A DNA stretch of 5,315 bases from Sedimentisphaerales bacterium. GTDB lineage: Bacteria > Planctomycetota > Phycisphaerae > Sedimentisphaerales > SG8-4. Location of the stretch: NCBI GenBank assembly GCA_016928975.1, contig JAFGJR010000126.1:1-5315 (forward strand). The letters are read 5' to 3'. Made by a program: the position numbers and the translations under genes. The notes below the pieces were generated by a model. The model did no database searches. It worked only from the letters and a program-made list of their open reading frames with translations, and was not told the origin of the DNA. Below are positions 1 to 5,315 of this stretch, in pieces. The number at the start of each line of letters is the position of its first letter. Position 1 is the first letter of the stretch.

Positions 1-1
1 G

Positions 2-70
2 GAGGGAGCCCTGGCGCAAGCATATTCCGTCGTCAATATGATGGCGGCCGTGACGCAGCGAACAAATTAA
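2..70 (+). CDS. C-terminal tail of an unidentified gene, truncated by the window start
   Basis: The plus frame starting at base 2 is open from the window edge to a TAA at 68-70 and gives 22 residues, beginning EGALAQAYSVVN and ending AAVTQRTN. Most codons end in G or C, as in the confirmed genes here, and the peptide looks like an amphipathic helical tail. The fragment is too short to name a family. The gene would be convergent with the peptidase gene that ends at 289. The main doubt is that the opposite strand is also open over most of this short stretch, with its third codon positions on the same bases, so composition alone does not settle the strand. The flanking sequence to the left would. 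Confidence 0.45.
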   Translation, partial: EGALAQAYSVVNMMAAVTQRTN

Positions 71-97
71 GATGCGATTGCCCTGCCTCCCCGGGCT

Positions 98-226
98 TCA
101 CGGCTCTTTCCCTGCGGAGGCGATCGACTTCTCAAGGAAGTCCTTGTCATCTGAGGATATGCGCGACGTGTTGTTCGTGGACGTCGTGCCGGCGGCAATA
201 GAATAGACAACGGGGAGGCCGCCCAT
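98..226 (-). CDS. Possible small protein of 42 residues, unidentified
   Basis: A minus-strand ORF runs from an ATG at 226-224 to a TGA at 100-98. It lies 62 bases past the stop of the peptidase gene on the same strand. It begins MGGLPVVYSIAAG and ends DKDFLEKSIASAGKEP. A GGAGG (237-233) sits 6 bases before the ATG, and about three quarters of the codons end in G or C. Against it, the Shine-Dalgarno-like run and the ATG are both part of the palindrome at 210-241, which creates the same arrangement on the other strand by symmetry. A competing plus-strand ORF (72-206) shares the same third codon positions, so the GC bias does not discriminate. If the palindrome terminates transcription, this ORF would be expressed only by read-through. 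No family is recognised, and no signal peptide or membrane segment is evident. Confidence 0.22.
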   Translation of the reverse strand: MGGLPVVYSIAAGTTSTNNTSRISSDDKDFLEKSIASAGKEP

Positions 227-241
227 GGGCCACCTCCCCGT
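197..241 (-). terminator. Likely intrinsic terminator of the peptidase gene, possibly bidirectional
   Basis: Read on the minus strand, ACGGGGAGG (241-233) pairs perfectly with CCTCCCCGT (218-210), giving a 9-bp stem. Inside it a second short inverted repeat, GCCC-AT-GGGC, surrounds the centre after a 2x2 mismatch. The stem is followed by the T-rich run TGTCTATTCTATT (209-197). It starts 47 bases after the peptidase stop codon at 289. On the plus strand the stem is followed by TCCTTTCGTC, a weaker tail, so it may also stop transcription of the gene ending at 70. The T tract is interrupted, so efficiency is uncertain. The alternative is a structure that hides a ribosome binding site for the small ORF at 98-226. 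Confidence 0.55.
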
Positions 242-288
242 CCTTTCGTCAATGCGGCATGCGGAGTTCAAACGTCACCGAACAAACC

Positions 289-3200
289 TTACGGAATCGG
301 GACCCCGTTAAGCATGTTGGTGAGGATCGTCCTGTCGCCAATGTCCACGTCGTTGTCCGCGTCAAGATCATAGTGTCTGTCGGGATAAGGTGTGGACATG
401 CCGTAGTATCTTCTATTGAAGTACCAATTATCCATCTGGTCGACCCAGCCGCTGCCGTCGATATCACCTAGGCGTCTGACGGCCACTTGGGCGGATGTTC
501 CGCCCAAACCGCCGAACTCGGCCCCGGTCACAGTGATTACCAGGTTCACGTTGCCAACGGGTGATGTTGCCCCATTGCGATCACCACCGATAATCTCCCA
601 GACCAGCGGATCCTCCGTTGCGTTGACCGTGACGTCCCCGGCGCTTTCGGGGTCCACTTCCACTGTCGCGTCATAGGCGCTGTTGTCCAAGGGGTCGTCG
701 TCGACCGTAATGGTCAGAATCGACTTGTGCCCGAAGCCCGTCGTGACCTCGGTGTTTTCGTACACCCAACTCCAGTCAACCTCCGCACTGACCCCCAGTT
801 CGGGGACGAGGTTGGTGTTCTCGTTGAGGACGTCCATCTTGAATTGGGCGAATGAAGGCAAGTAGAACCAAGGCGCACCCTGGAAGGTGTCAAAGGCGAT
901 GCTGAGCTCAGTCAGCGGCGTCTCATCCCATTGGCAGCAGAGTGTCGCCACGGCATCTCCTGGTGTCAGGCTTTCAAGGGGGACGTATTCCTGTTCGCTC
1001 GATGTGTAGTAACAGAAAGACTCGGATTCACAGTAGCTGAGGTCCGAGAATCCGCTCCACGCGTAGGGCGTGGGGGCCGTGACGGCCGCAATCTGCGATC
1101 CTGTCAGGTTGCTTAGCGGGTAGCAGTAGGGCCTGGCGTGCTGCGCGTCAGCGCCATGGACTCTGAAGTATCCCCCCACGCCCCGCAGTGTTGCGCTGAT
1201 GTCATTGGCATCGTCGAGTACCAGGTCGAAGTACAGCAGCGTCCCACTGAATCGCAGATTTGCGATCCTCACCTCAGGTCCAATGATCGTCACGGTAGCC
1301 GTGTTCGTCAGCGTGACCGGTTGGCCGCCCTCCATCACCTGAACGCTGATGACCTTCTCACCCGGAGAACTGCCGGCGAACGTGGCTTCGTACACGCCGC
1401 GCTCAATCTCAGTCAGGCCCGAGACAATCGTGTCGCCTGTTCCTGACACGGAGAACGCGATGTCGGCCTTACGCCACGGAAGAGCATTGCCGTACTCGTC
1501 AAGCAAGTGAACAGTCACTGCCGTGCTGCCGAACGCCGTAATAGTGGATTCGGCGACATTCACACTGCTTGTGTCGGCGTCCACGTTGCCGAGTTCATGC
1601 TGGTTGCCGAAGTTGATGGAGTTGGCCACGCCGTCTCCCGACAACAACTCAACCGTGTAAACGCCAGGTTCAGCCTGATCGACGTGGAAACTCGTTTCGG
1701 GGTCGCCGAAGAGCGTAATGCAGAAGTGAAGCCAGCGATAATAACTGATCCCGACGAACGGCAGACATTCCATTTTTGAATCTGTCTGGGCTGCGCCGAG
1801 TTCGGTGATTCCCTCATTAAAGACCGCGTCCCAGAAGTTGTAGTCGTACTTGGCACTATAAGTGATGCCCGTGGAGTAGAATCCATATCGCGAGTTCATA
1901 ACGGCACCAAACGCGCCACTGTCCCGATAGACAACGTGGTGCTCTGCCATGCAATCGCCGTCCTCCGCGTCGAACGCCCCCGAATTGCAGCCGCAGGAGT
2001 AGATGAAGTATGGATAGGTGTTGTGCAGGGCGTCAATGTGGTTGCGGTACAGCTTGGCGTTCATATGGTAGTCTGAGTGGCCGAAGTGGTTGACGATGTG
2101 GCAGCCGCCATTGAGATCGCCGATCAGTTCCTCAAGGGCCCACACATTCTCATGATCGTAGCGCTTCGTAATGTTCCAGGAGGGAGGAACGCAGTCGTCG
2201 GCTACAGGCTCTTTGAAACCAGAGCCCCACGTGTAGTCGTTCAGCTTCTCTCCCAGCCAAACGGCTTTTTTGGGATACCATGGCCCGGTCAGTTCGTATT
2301 GGATGGTCTTTCGCACGAAGCGCGACGCTTCCACAGGCGTGCTGGCCGGGGCGCGGGCAACATGAACATCGGGAGTCAGGTCGATATCGCCACCGCCGTC
2401 GCCATCAAAGCGTTCGCCCCATATGGCGTCGTCATCTCCGTCCCATGTTCCGTCGAGGCAGGCAAAGTAGACATCGGTGGGGATGTCAATATCAGGGGTG
2501 TAGATGTGAACGCAACATATCCGTAGCGGCACCTGATCTGTGTCGCCGCCCAGCAGAACCCATTCGGTATCCCAGTTGTTGTAGGCGTCGCGGATGAAGT
2601 CGCGGACCTTGTCGGCATTGTCGCCGGATTCGATGCCACTGTAGTTGGCGTAGATGTACTCTGTGGTCACGATCCGGGCCGTCAGGCCGCGGCTCTGCTT
2701 GTGGTCGATCAGGTCCTGGAAGGTGTCCTCCAGAGCTTCACTGGTGACGATGACGTACTCGAAGGGACCGTTACCTAGATTAGTCGGCAGCGTGCCGCTC
2801 TTCGGGCGACCGGCAACCTTGTACTCGGCGGCATACGTTCCGTTGTCGGCGAATCGCAGCACGGCCTCCGCGTCCGCAGGACGGTCGCGGACCCGCACCG
2901 TGCCGCCGCCCTTGCGGGCCTGGGCATGCACCGTGACGCGGATCTGCGGGTAGTACGTTACGGTCTGCTTCTTCGCGTCGTATTTGACCGGAAACACCCT
3001 CAGGATGGCGACGCTGTACCCACGGAGATGGACGGTGTTGTGCTGAACCATCGAGCCCAGAGGAAACGACTCGCCGCGGACGTTCTGCAACTTGCTGGCA
3101 GGGACATTAATCTTTCTGTTTGCGGTGGTTTGGGGCTGCGGAGGGGTGAACAATCCCTTGACCCCCGTGGCGACGACCACGCCGGGACCGAGGTCAAGCT

Positions 3201-3804
3201 CAACGTCCGCCACGTCGGCGTCTTGAGGCAGGAGCAGTTTCGTGATTCGTACCGGAACTAGGGGATCAGGCCAGACCTGCCAGGTCTCCTCGCCGGGTAC
3301 CGTAACCGTGAGCTGGTCCTTGCGTCCCTCGACTTTCGGTTTGCCTTTCATACGACAGGTGACCGTCGTTTCGTAGGCTCCGGCCTTCTCCTGTGCCATC
3401 GGCTTCCAGCCGCTCCAGACCAGGGTGTCTGTGGCTGCCTTGACGGCGGGCTTGCGTTGTGCGGCTTTTTCCTCGTCGCACCAGCCGGGAAACATCTGTA
3501 TCCAGTCTTCCTGCTCGACCTGGGCGACCCGGTGGACTCCCCAATCCAACCCCGACAATTCGTATGCGCCGTAGGCATCTGTCATGTCATACGGTTCGCC
3601 CTCGTCCCACAGGCCGTTCTCGTTCTCGTCAACGTACACCTTCCAGTTTTGCATACCCGGCTCGCCGTCATCCCAGACACCATTGCCGTTCAGGTCGTTC
3701 CAGGAACAGCCCTGAATGGTGCCCGTCTGGGCATGGAGCATCATTCCCGCCGACAACACTATCATGGTCCCCAGTGCGTACGTCATCGTCCATCGGTTCG
3801 TCAT
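289..3804 (-). CDS. Secreted gingipain-type (C25) cysteine peptidase with SdrD B-like, invasin-type and dockerin domains
   Basis: This gene encodes a 1171-residue exported protein. Residues 1-25 are a signal peptide (basic start, hydrophobic core, cleavage likely at LHA|QT). Residues 28-108 are an SdrD B-like domain with two acidic loops, DLNGNGVWDDGEPG and DENENGLWDEGEP. Residues about 165-335 resemble the C25 propeptide (RGYSVAILRVFPVKYD). Residues about 347-705 are the peptidase domain: probable catalytic His576 in NHFGHSDYH, probable nucleophile Cys606 in YSCGCNSGAFD, the acidic DGTWDGDDD region and the closing LFGDPE. Residues 711-737 look like the displaced end of the SdrD domain (GVYTVELLSGDG to FGNQ). 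Residues 742-840 are an invasin/intimin-type Ig domain. Residues 843-1110 are unassigned and probably beta-rich. Residues 1111-1171 are a type I dockerin with two calcium loops, 1114-1125 (DIDGSGWVDQMD) and 1146-1157 (DLDADNDVDIGD). Gingipain-family enzymes cleave proteins with a His-Cys dyad; specificity cannot be read here. No type IX secretion C-terminal domain is evident. The start at 3804 has an ideal ribosome binding site, whereas an in-frame ATG at 3897 falls in the promoter. Confidence 0.93.
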   Translation of the reverse strand: MTNRWTMTYALGTMIVLSAGMMLHAQTGTIQGCSWNDLNGNGVWDDGEPGMQNWKVYVDENENGLWDEGEPYDMTDAYGAYELSGLDWGVHRVAQVEQEDWIQMFPGWCDEEKAAQRKPAVKAATDTLVWSGWKPMAQEKAGAYETTVTCRMKGKPKVEGRKDQLTVTVPGEETWQVWPDPLVPVRITKLLLPQDADVADVELDLGPGVVVATGVKGLFTPPQPQTTANRKINVPASKLQNVRGESFPLGSMVQHNTVHLRGYSVAILRVFPVKYDAKKQTVTYYPQIRVTVHAQARKGGGTVRVRDRPADAEAVLRFADNGTYAAEYKVAGRPKSGTLPTNLGNGPFEYVIVTSEALEDTFQDLIDHKQSRGLTARIVTTEYIYANYSGIESGDNADKVRDFIRDAYNNWDTEWVLLGGDTDQVPLRICCVHIYTPDIDIPTDVYFACLDGTWDGDDDAIWGERFDGDGGGDIDLTPDVHVARAPASTPVEASRFVRKTIQYELTGPWYPKKAVWLGEKLNDYTWGSGFKEPVADDCVPPSWNITKRYDHENVWALEELIGDLNGGCHIVNHFGHSDYHMNAKLYRNHIDALHNTYPYFIYSCGCNSGAFDAEDGDCMAEHHVVYRDSGAFGAVMNSRYGFYSTGITYSAKYDYNFWDAVFNEGITELGAAQTDSKMECLPFVGISYYRWLHFCITLFGDPETSFHVDQAEPGVYTVELLSGDGVANSINFGNQHELGNVDADTSSVNVAESTITAFGSTAVTVHLLDEYGNALPWRKADIAFSVSGTGDTIVSGLTEIERGVYEATFAGSSPGEKVISVQVMEGGQPVTLTNTATVTIIGPEVRIANLRFSGTLLYFDLVLDDANDISATLRGVGGYFRVHGADAQHARPYCYPLSNLTGSQIAAVTAPTPYAWSGFSDLSYCESESFCYYTSSEQEYVPLESLTPGDAVATLCCQWDETPLTELSIAFDTFQGAPWFYLPSFAQFKMDVLNENTNLVPELGVSAEVDWSWVYENTEVTTGFGHKSILTITVDDDPLDNSAYDATVEVDPESAGDVTVNATEDPLVWEIIGGDRNGATSPVGNVNLVITVTGAEFGGLGGTSAQVAVRRLGDIDGSGWVDQMDNWYFNRRYYGMSTPYPDRHYDLDADNDVDIGDRTILTNMLNGVPIP

Positions 3805-3810
3805 AGCCTG

Positions 3811-3816
3811 TCCTCC
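3811..3816 (-). promoter_or_regulatory. Ribosome binding site of the peptidase gene
   Basis: On the minus strand GGAGGA (3816-3811) lies 6 bases before the ATG at 3804-3802. This is a near-ideal Shine-Dalgarno match and spacing. It fixes the start at residue MTNRW, directly followed by the hydrophobic core of the signal peptide, and rules against the in-frame ATG 31 codons upstream. Confidence 0.8.
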
Positions 3817-3867
3817 GAAGAATCGAGTTGTCCACTTCAGCACATTGAGAAACCGAAGTGCACAAAT

Positions 3868-3897
3868 ACCATAGGTCGAGAAACATGCGGATGTCAA
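3868..3897 (-). promoter_or_regulatory. Predicted sigma70-type promoter of the peptidase gene
   Basis: The minus strand carries a perfect -35 hexamer TTGACA (3897-3892), an 18-bp spacer and TATGGT (3873-3868) as the -10 element, which matches TATAAT at 4 of 6 positions including the key TA and final T. Transcription would start near 3861, giving a leader of about 57 bases with the ribosome binding site at 3816-3811. The assignment assumes a standard housekeeping sigma factor. No start site has been mapped here. Confidence 0.6.
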
Positions 3898-3905
3898 CAG
3901 TCTCT

Positions 3906-3920
3906 CGGCGGAAGTCGCCG
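3906..3920. repeat. Short GC-rich inverted repeat between the divergent promoters
   Basis: CGGCG (3906-3910) and CGCCG (3916-3920) are separated by GAAGT. The repeat lies between the two predicted -35 elements, at 3897 on the minus strand and 3942 on the plus strand, upstream of both promoters. It could be an operator for a shared regulator, but a 5-bp repeat in GC-rich DNA is easily produced by chance. Confidence 0.2.
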
Positions 3921-3941
3921 GTAGCCGGTCGGGCTTGCGGC

Positions 3942-3970
3942 TTGAATGTTGGGCCGGATTTCACTACGAT
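3942..3970 (+). promoter_or_regulatory. Predicted sigma70-type promoter of glyS
   Basis: TTGAAT (3942-3947) and TACGAT (3965-3970) are separated by exactly 17 bp. Each matches its consensus at 4 of 6 positions. Transcription would start near 3977, leaving a leader of about 82 bases before the glyS ATG at 4059. I saw no convincing T-box or other riboswitch in that leader. The promoter also argues against an in-frame ATG at 3969, which would lie inside the -10 element. Confidence 0.45.
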
Positions 3971-4042
3971 GGGCCGTCTTGTGATGTCGTCCCGGGGGCA
4001 TGCCGACTTCGGACGGGGCGGCTGGACGGTCTTTTCGGTAAT

Positions 4043-4050
4043 GAGGCAGG
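4043..4050 (+). promoter_or_regulatory. Ribosome binding site favouring the glyS start at 4059
   Basis: GAGGCAGG (4043-4050) ends 8 bases before the ATG at 4059. The in-frame ATG at 4041 has only a weak purine run (GGACGG at 4024-4029) 11 bases upstream of it. The match is partial, so the choice of 4059 also rests on protein length: family members start shortly before the conserved LAKRRGFVFP segment. Confidence 0.5.
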
Positions 4051-4058
4051 TACGGAAC

Positions 4059-5315
4059 ATGGCAAAGGACAACGCGGCATCCAATCCCTCGCAGCAGCGA
4101 ATGGAGAACATCGTCTCACTAGCCAAGCGGCGAGGTTTCGTCTTTCCATCGTCGGAGGTCTACGGCGGCCTGAACGGTTGCTGGGACTACGGGCCGCTCG
4201 GCGTCGAACTGAAGCGCAACGTCAAGGACGCCTGGTACCAGAGCATGGTCCGCGAGCGCGACGACATCGTGCCCGTCGACTGCGCCATCCTGATGAACCG
4301 CCGCGTGTGGCAGGCCTCGGGGCACGAGAAGTGTTTCACGGACCCGATGGTCGATTGCCGCGAGTGCAAGAAGCGGTTCCGGGCCGACAAGGTGCGGATG
4401 CACTACGTAGTGCGCGGGAAGGACCAATGGGATCCGGCGACGCACACCCACAGATTTCCGGACATCCTTTGGCACCATGCTTATGAAGGCGACGCCGAAG
4501 AGGATTTCGAGAAGAACCTCTCAAAGAGTGTCCGCAAATCATACGATCACGTCCGCAACAACTACAAAGTAGAGATTGAGGCTGGCAATGTGGTTGAGAT
4601 GGATTACCTAGTCAGCCAAGTACCTTCGACAGCCCCGTATTTGAAGAAGGTCTGCCCGGAGTGCAGCGGCGAACTGACCGAGGCACGCCTGTTCAATCTG
4701 ATGTTCAAGACCTTCGTCGGTCCGGCCGAGGACTCCGCCGCCATGACGTACCTGCGGCCCGAGACGGCCCAGGGCATCTTCGTCAACTTCCTGAACGTTT
4801 TGAACTCGTCGCGGATCAAGGTGCCTTTCGGCATCGCCCAGATCGGCAAGGCCTTCCGCAACGAAATCACGCCGCGCAACTTCACCTTCCGCACCCGTGA
4901 GTTCGAGCAGATGGAGATCGAGTTCTTCTGCAAGCCCGGCACCGACGACGAGTGGTACCGCCACTGGGTCGAGGTCCGCAAACGTTGGTACCTGGACCTA
5001 GGCATGCAGCCCGACAACGTCCGCTTTCGCGAGCATGCGGCCGAGGAGTTGGCCCACTACGCCCGCGGCTGCACCGACGTCGAGTACAAGTTCCCGTTCG
5101 GTTGGGGCGAGCTGGAAGGCATCGCCAACCGCACGGACTACGACCTCAAGGCTCATGCCGAGGCCTCGGGCAAGGACATGACCTACTTCGACGACGAGAC
5201 GAAAGAGCGATTCGTGCCCTATGTCATCGAGCCGTCGGCGGGCGCGGACCGTTCGACGCTGGCTTTTCTGTGCGATGCTTATTGCGAGGACGAGGCCCCG
5301 GACGAGAAGGGCAAC
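4059..5315 (+). CDS. glyS: Glycyl-tRNA synthetase, bacterial alpha2 type, 3' end beyond the window
   Basis: This class II aminoacyl-tRNA synthetase attaches glycine to tRNA-Gly in the cytoplasm, using ATP. The first 419 codons are present and the frame is still open at the window end. Family hallmarks are LAKRRGFVFPSSEVYGG (21-37), the DYGPLGVELKRNVK segment (43-56), RPETAQGIFVNF (233-244), motif 2 as FRNEITPRNFTFRTREFEQ (266-284), ELEGIANRTDYDL (351-363) and motif 3 as PYVIEPSAGADRSTLAFL (387-404). Cys100/Cys103 (CRECKKRFRAD) and Cys199/Cys202 (CPECSGEL) are two CxxC pairs that probably bind zinc. The anticodon-binding domain is missing only because of the window edge. It is the single-polypeptide homodimer type, not the alpha2beta2 GlyQ/GlyS pair, so the symbol follows common usage and is sometimes written glyQS. 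Residues about 115-197, between the CxxC pairs, form a variable insertion with lower GC and different codon use. Confidence 0.96.
   Translation, partial: MAKDNAASNPSQQRMENIVSLAKRRGFVFPSSEVYGGLNGCWDYGPLGVELKRNVKDAWYQSMVRERDDIVPVDCAILMNRRVWQASGHEKCFTDPMVDCRECKKRFRADKVRMHYVVRGKDQWDPATHTHRFPDILWHHAYEGDAEEDFEKNLSKSVRKSYDHVRNNYKVEIEAGNVVEMDYLVSQVPSTAPYLKKVCPECSGELTEARLFNLMFKTFVGPAEDSAAMTYLRPETAQGIFVNFLNVLNSSRIKVPFGIAQIGKAFRNEITPRNFTFRTREFEQMEIEFFCKPGTDDEWYRHWVEVRKRWYLDLGMQPDNVRFREHAAEELAHYARGCTDVEYKFPFGWGELEGIANRTDYDLKAHAEASGKDMTYFDDETKERFVPYVIEPSAGADRSTLAFLCDAYCEDEAPDEKGN

Noticed and set aside
85..121. GCCTCC/GGAGGC inverted repeat as a terminator for the gene ending at 70
   Set aside because: It is a 6-bp stem with a loop of about 25 bases and no T tract after it, so it is likely chance.
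72..206. Plus-strand ORF of 44 residues just after the TAA at 68-70
   Set aside because: No convincing ribosome binding site before the ATG and no recognisable family. Its GC bias is shared with the antisense ORF. It is kept only as a finding.
67..252. Minus-strand ORF of 61 residues, rich in Arg and Pro
   Set aside because: It reads straight through the terminator-like hairpin, has atypical composition, and its frame lacks the third-position GC bias seen in the real genes.
2077..2526. Plus-strand ORF of 149 residues inside the peptidase gene
   Set aside because: It is antisense to the conserved catalytic core of the C25 domain, whose motifs are intact on the minus strand.
3805..3897. In-frame extension of the peptidase gene to an ATG at 3897, adding 31 residues
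   Set aside because: The upstream ATG overlaps the TTGACA -35 box, has no evident ribosome binding site, and would place a non-signal-like stretch ahead of the signal peptide. The start at 3804 has a near-ideal GGAGGA.
3969..4058. Longer glyS starts at ATG 3969 or 4041, both in frame
   Set aside because: The ATG at 3969 lies in the predicted -10 element and the extra residues do not resemble a GlyRS N-terminus. The ATG at 4041 has a poorer ribosome binding site than 4059, although it is not fully excluded.
3977..4058. T-box or other riboswitch in the glyS leader
   Set aside because: The predicted leader is only about 82 bases, with no T-box consensus and no terminator-antiterminator pair. 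Only a tiny CCGA/TCGG hairpin is seen.
3935..4486. Plus-strand ORF of 183 residues overlapping the glyS start
   Set aside because: It is a different frame of glyS; the GlyRS frame carries the class II motifs while this one is Arg-rich with no recognisable domain.

Overview
The window looks like a moderately GC-rich bacterial chromosome segment, most likely from the Planctomycetota or a related phylum. The main clue is a large secreted protein that combines an SdrD-type B-like domain, a gingipain-type (C25) peptidase, an invasin-type Ig domain and a C-terminal type I dockerin. The glycyl-tRNA synthetase next to it is the bacterial alpha2 type. The phylum is an inference from domain style; no rRNA or marker gene other than glyS is present.

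Layout. Positions 1-70 probably hold the last 22 codons of a plus-strand gene that enters from the left. Positions 71-288 are a convergent intergenic stretch. Its centre is a near-perfect GC-rich palindrome (210-241) that best fits the terminator of the minus-strand gene and may work in both directions. Small overlapping ORFs on both strands (98-226 minus, 72-206 plus) are possible but unproven. Positions 289-3804 (minus strand) encode the 1171-residue secreted C25-type peptidase. Positions 3805-4058 are a divergent promoter region with a good sigma70-like promoter on each strand. Positions 4059-5315 (plus strand) hold the first 419 codons of glyS, cut by the window end inside the catalytic domain before the anticodon-binding domain.

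The two large genes are divergently transcribed and functionally unrelated: one is core translation machinery, the other an accessory exported peptidase. The most unusual point is the architecture of the peptidase. The N-terminal SdrD B-like domain appears to stop just before its last strands at about residue 108. The missing end of that domain, finishing in the characteristic FGNQ, reappears directly after the peptidase at about residues 711-737. The simplest reading is that the whole propeptide-peptidase unit is nested inside one SdrD B-like fold. A second notable point is a roughly 80-residue variable segment in GlyRS whose base composition and codon use differ from the rest of the gene. 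I saw no mobile element, CRISPR array, tRNA or rRNA.
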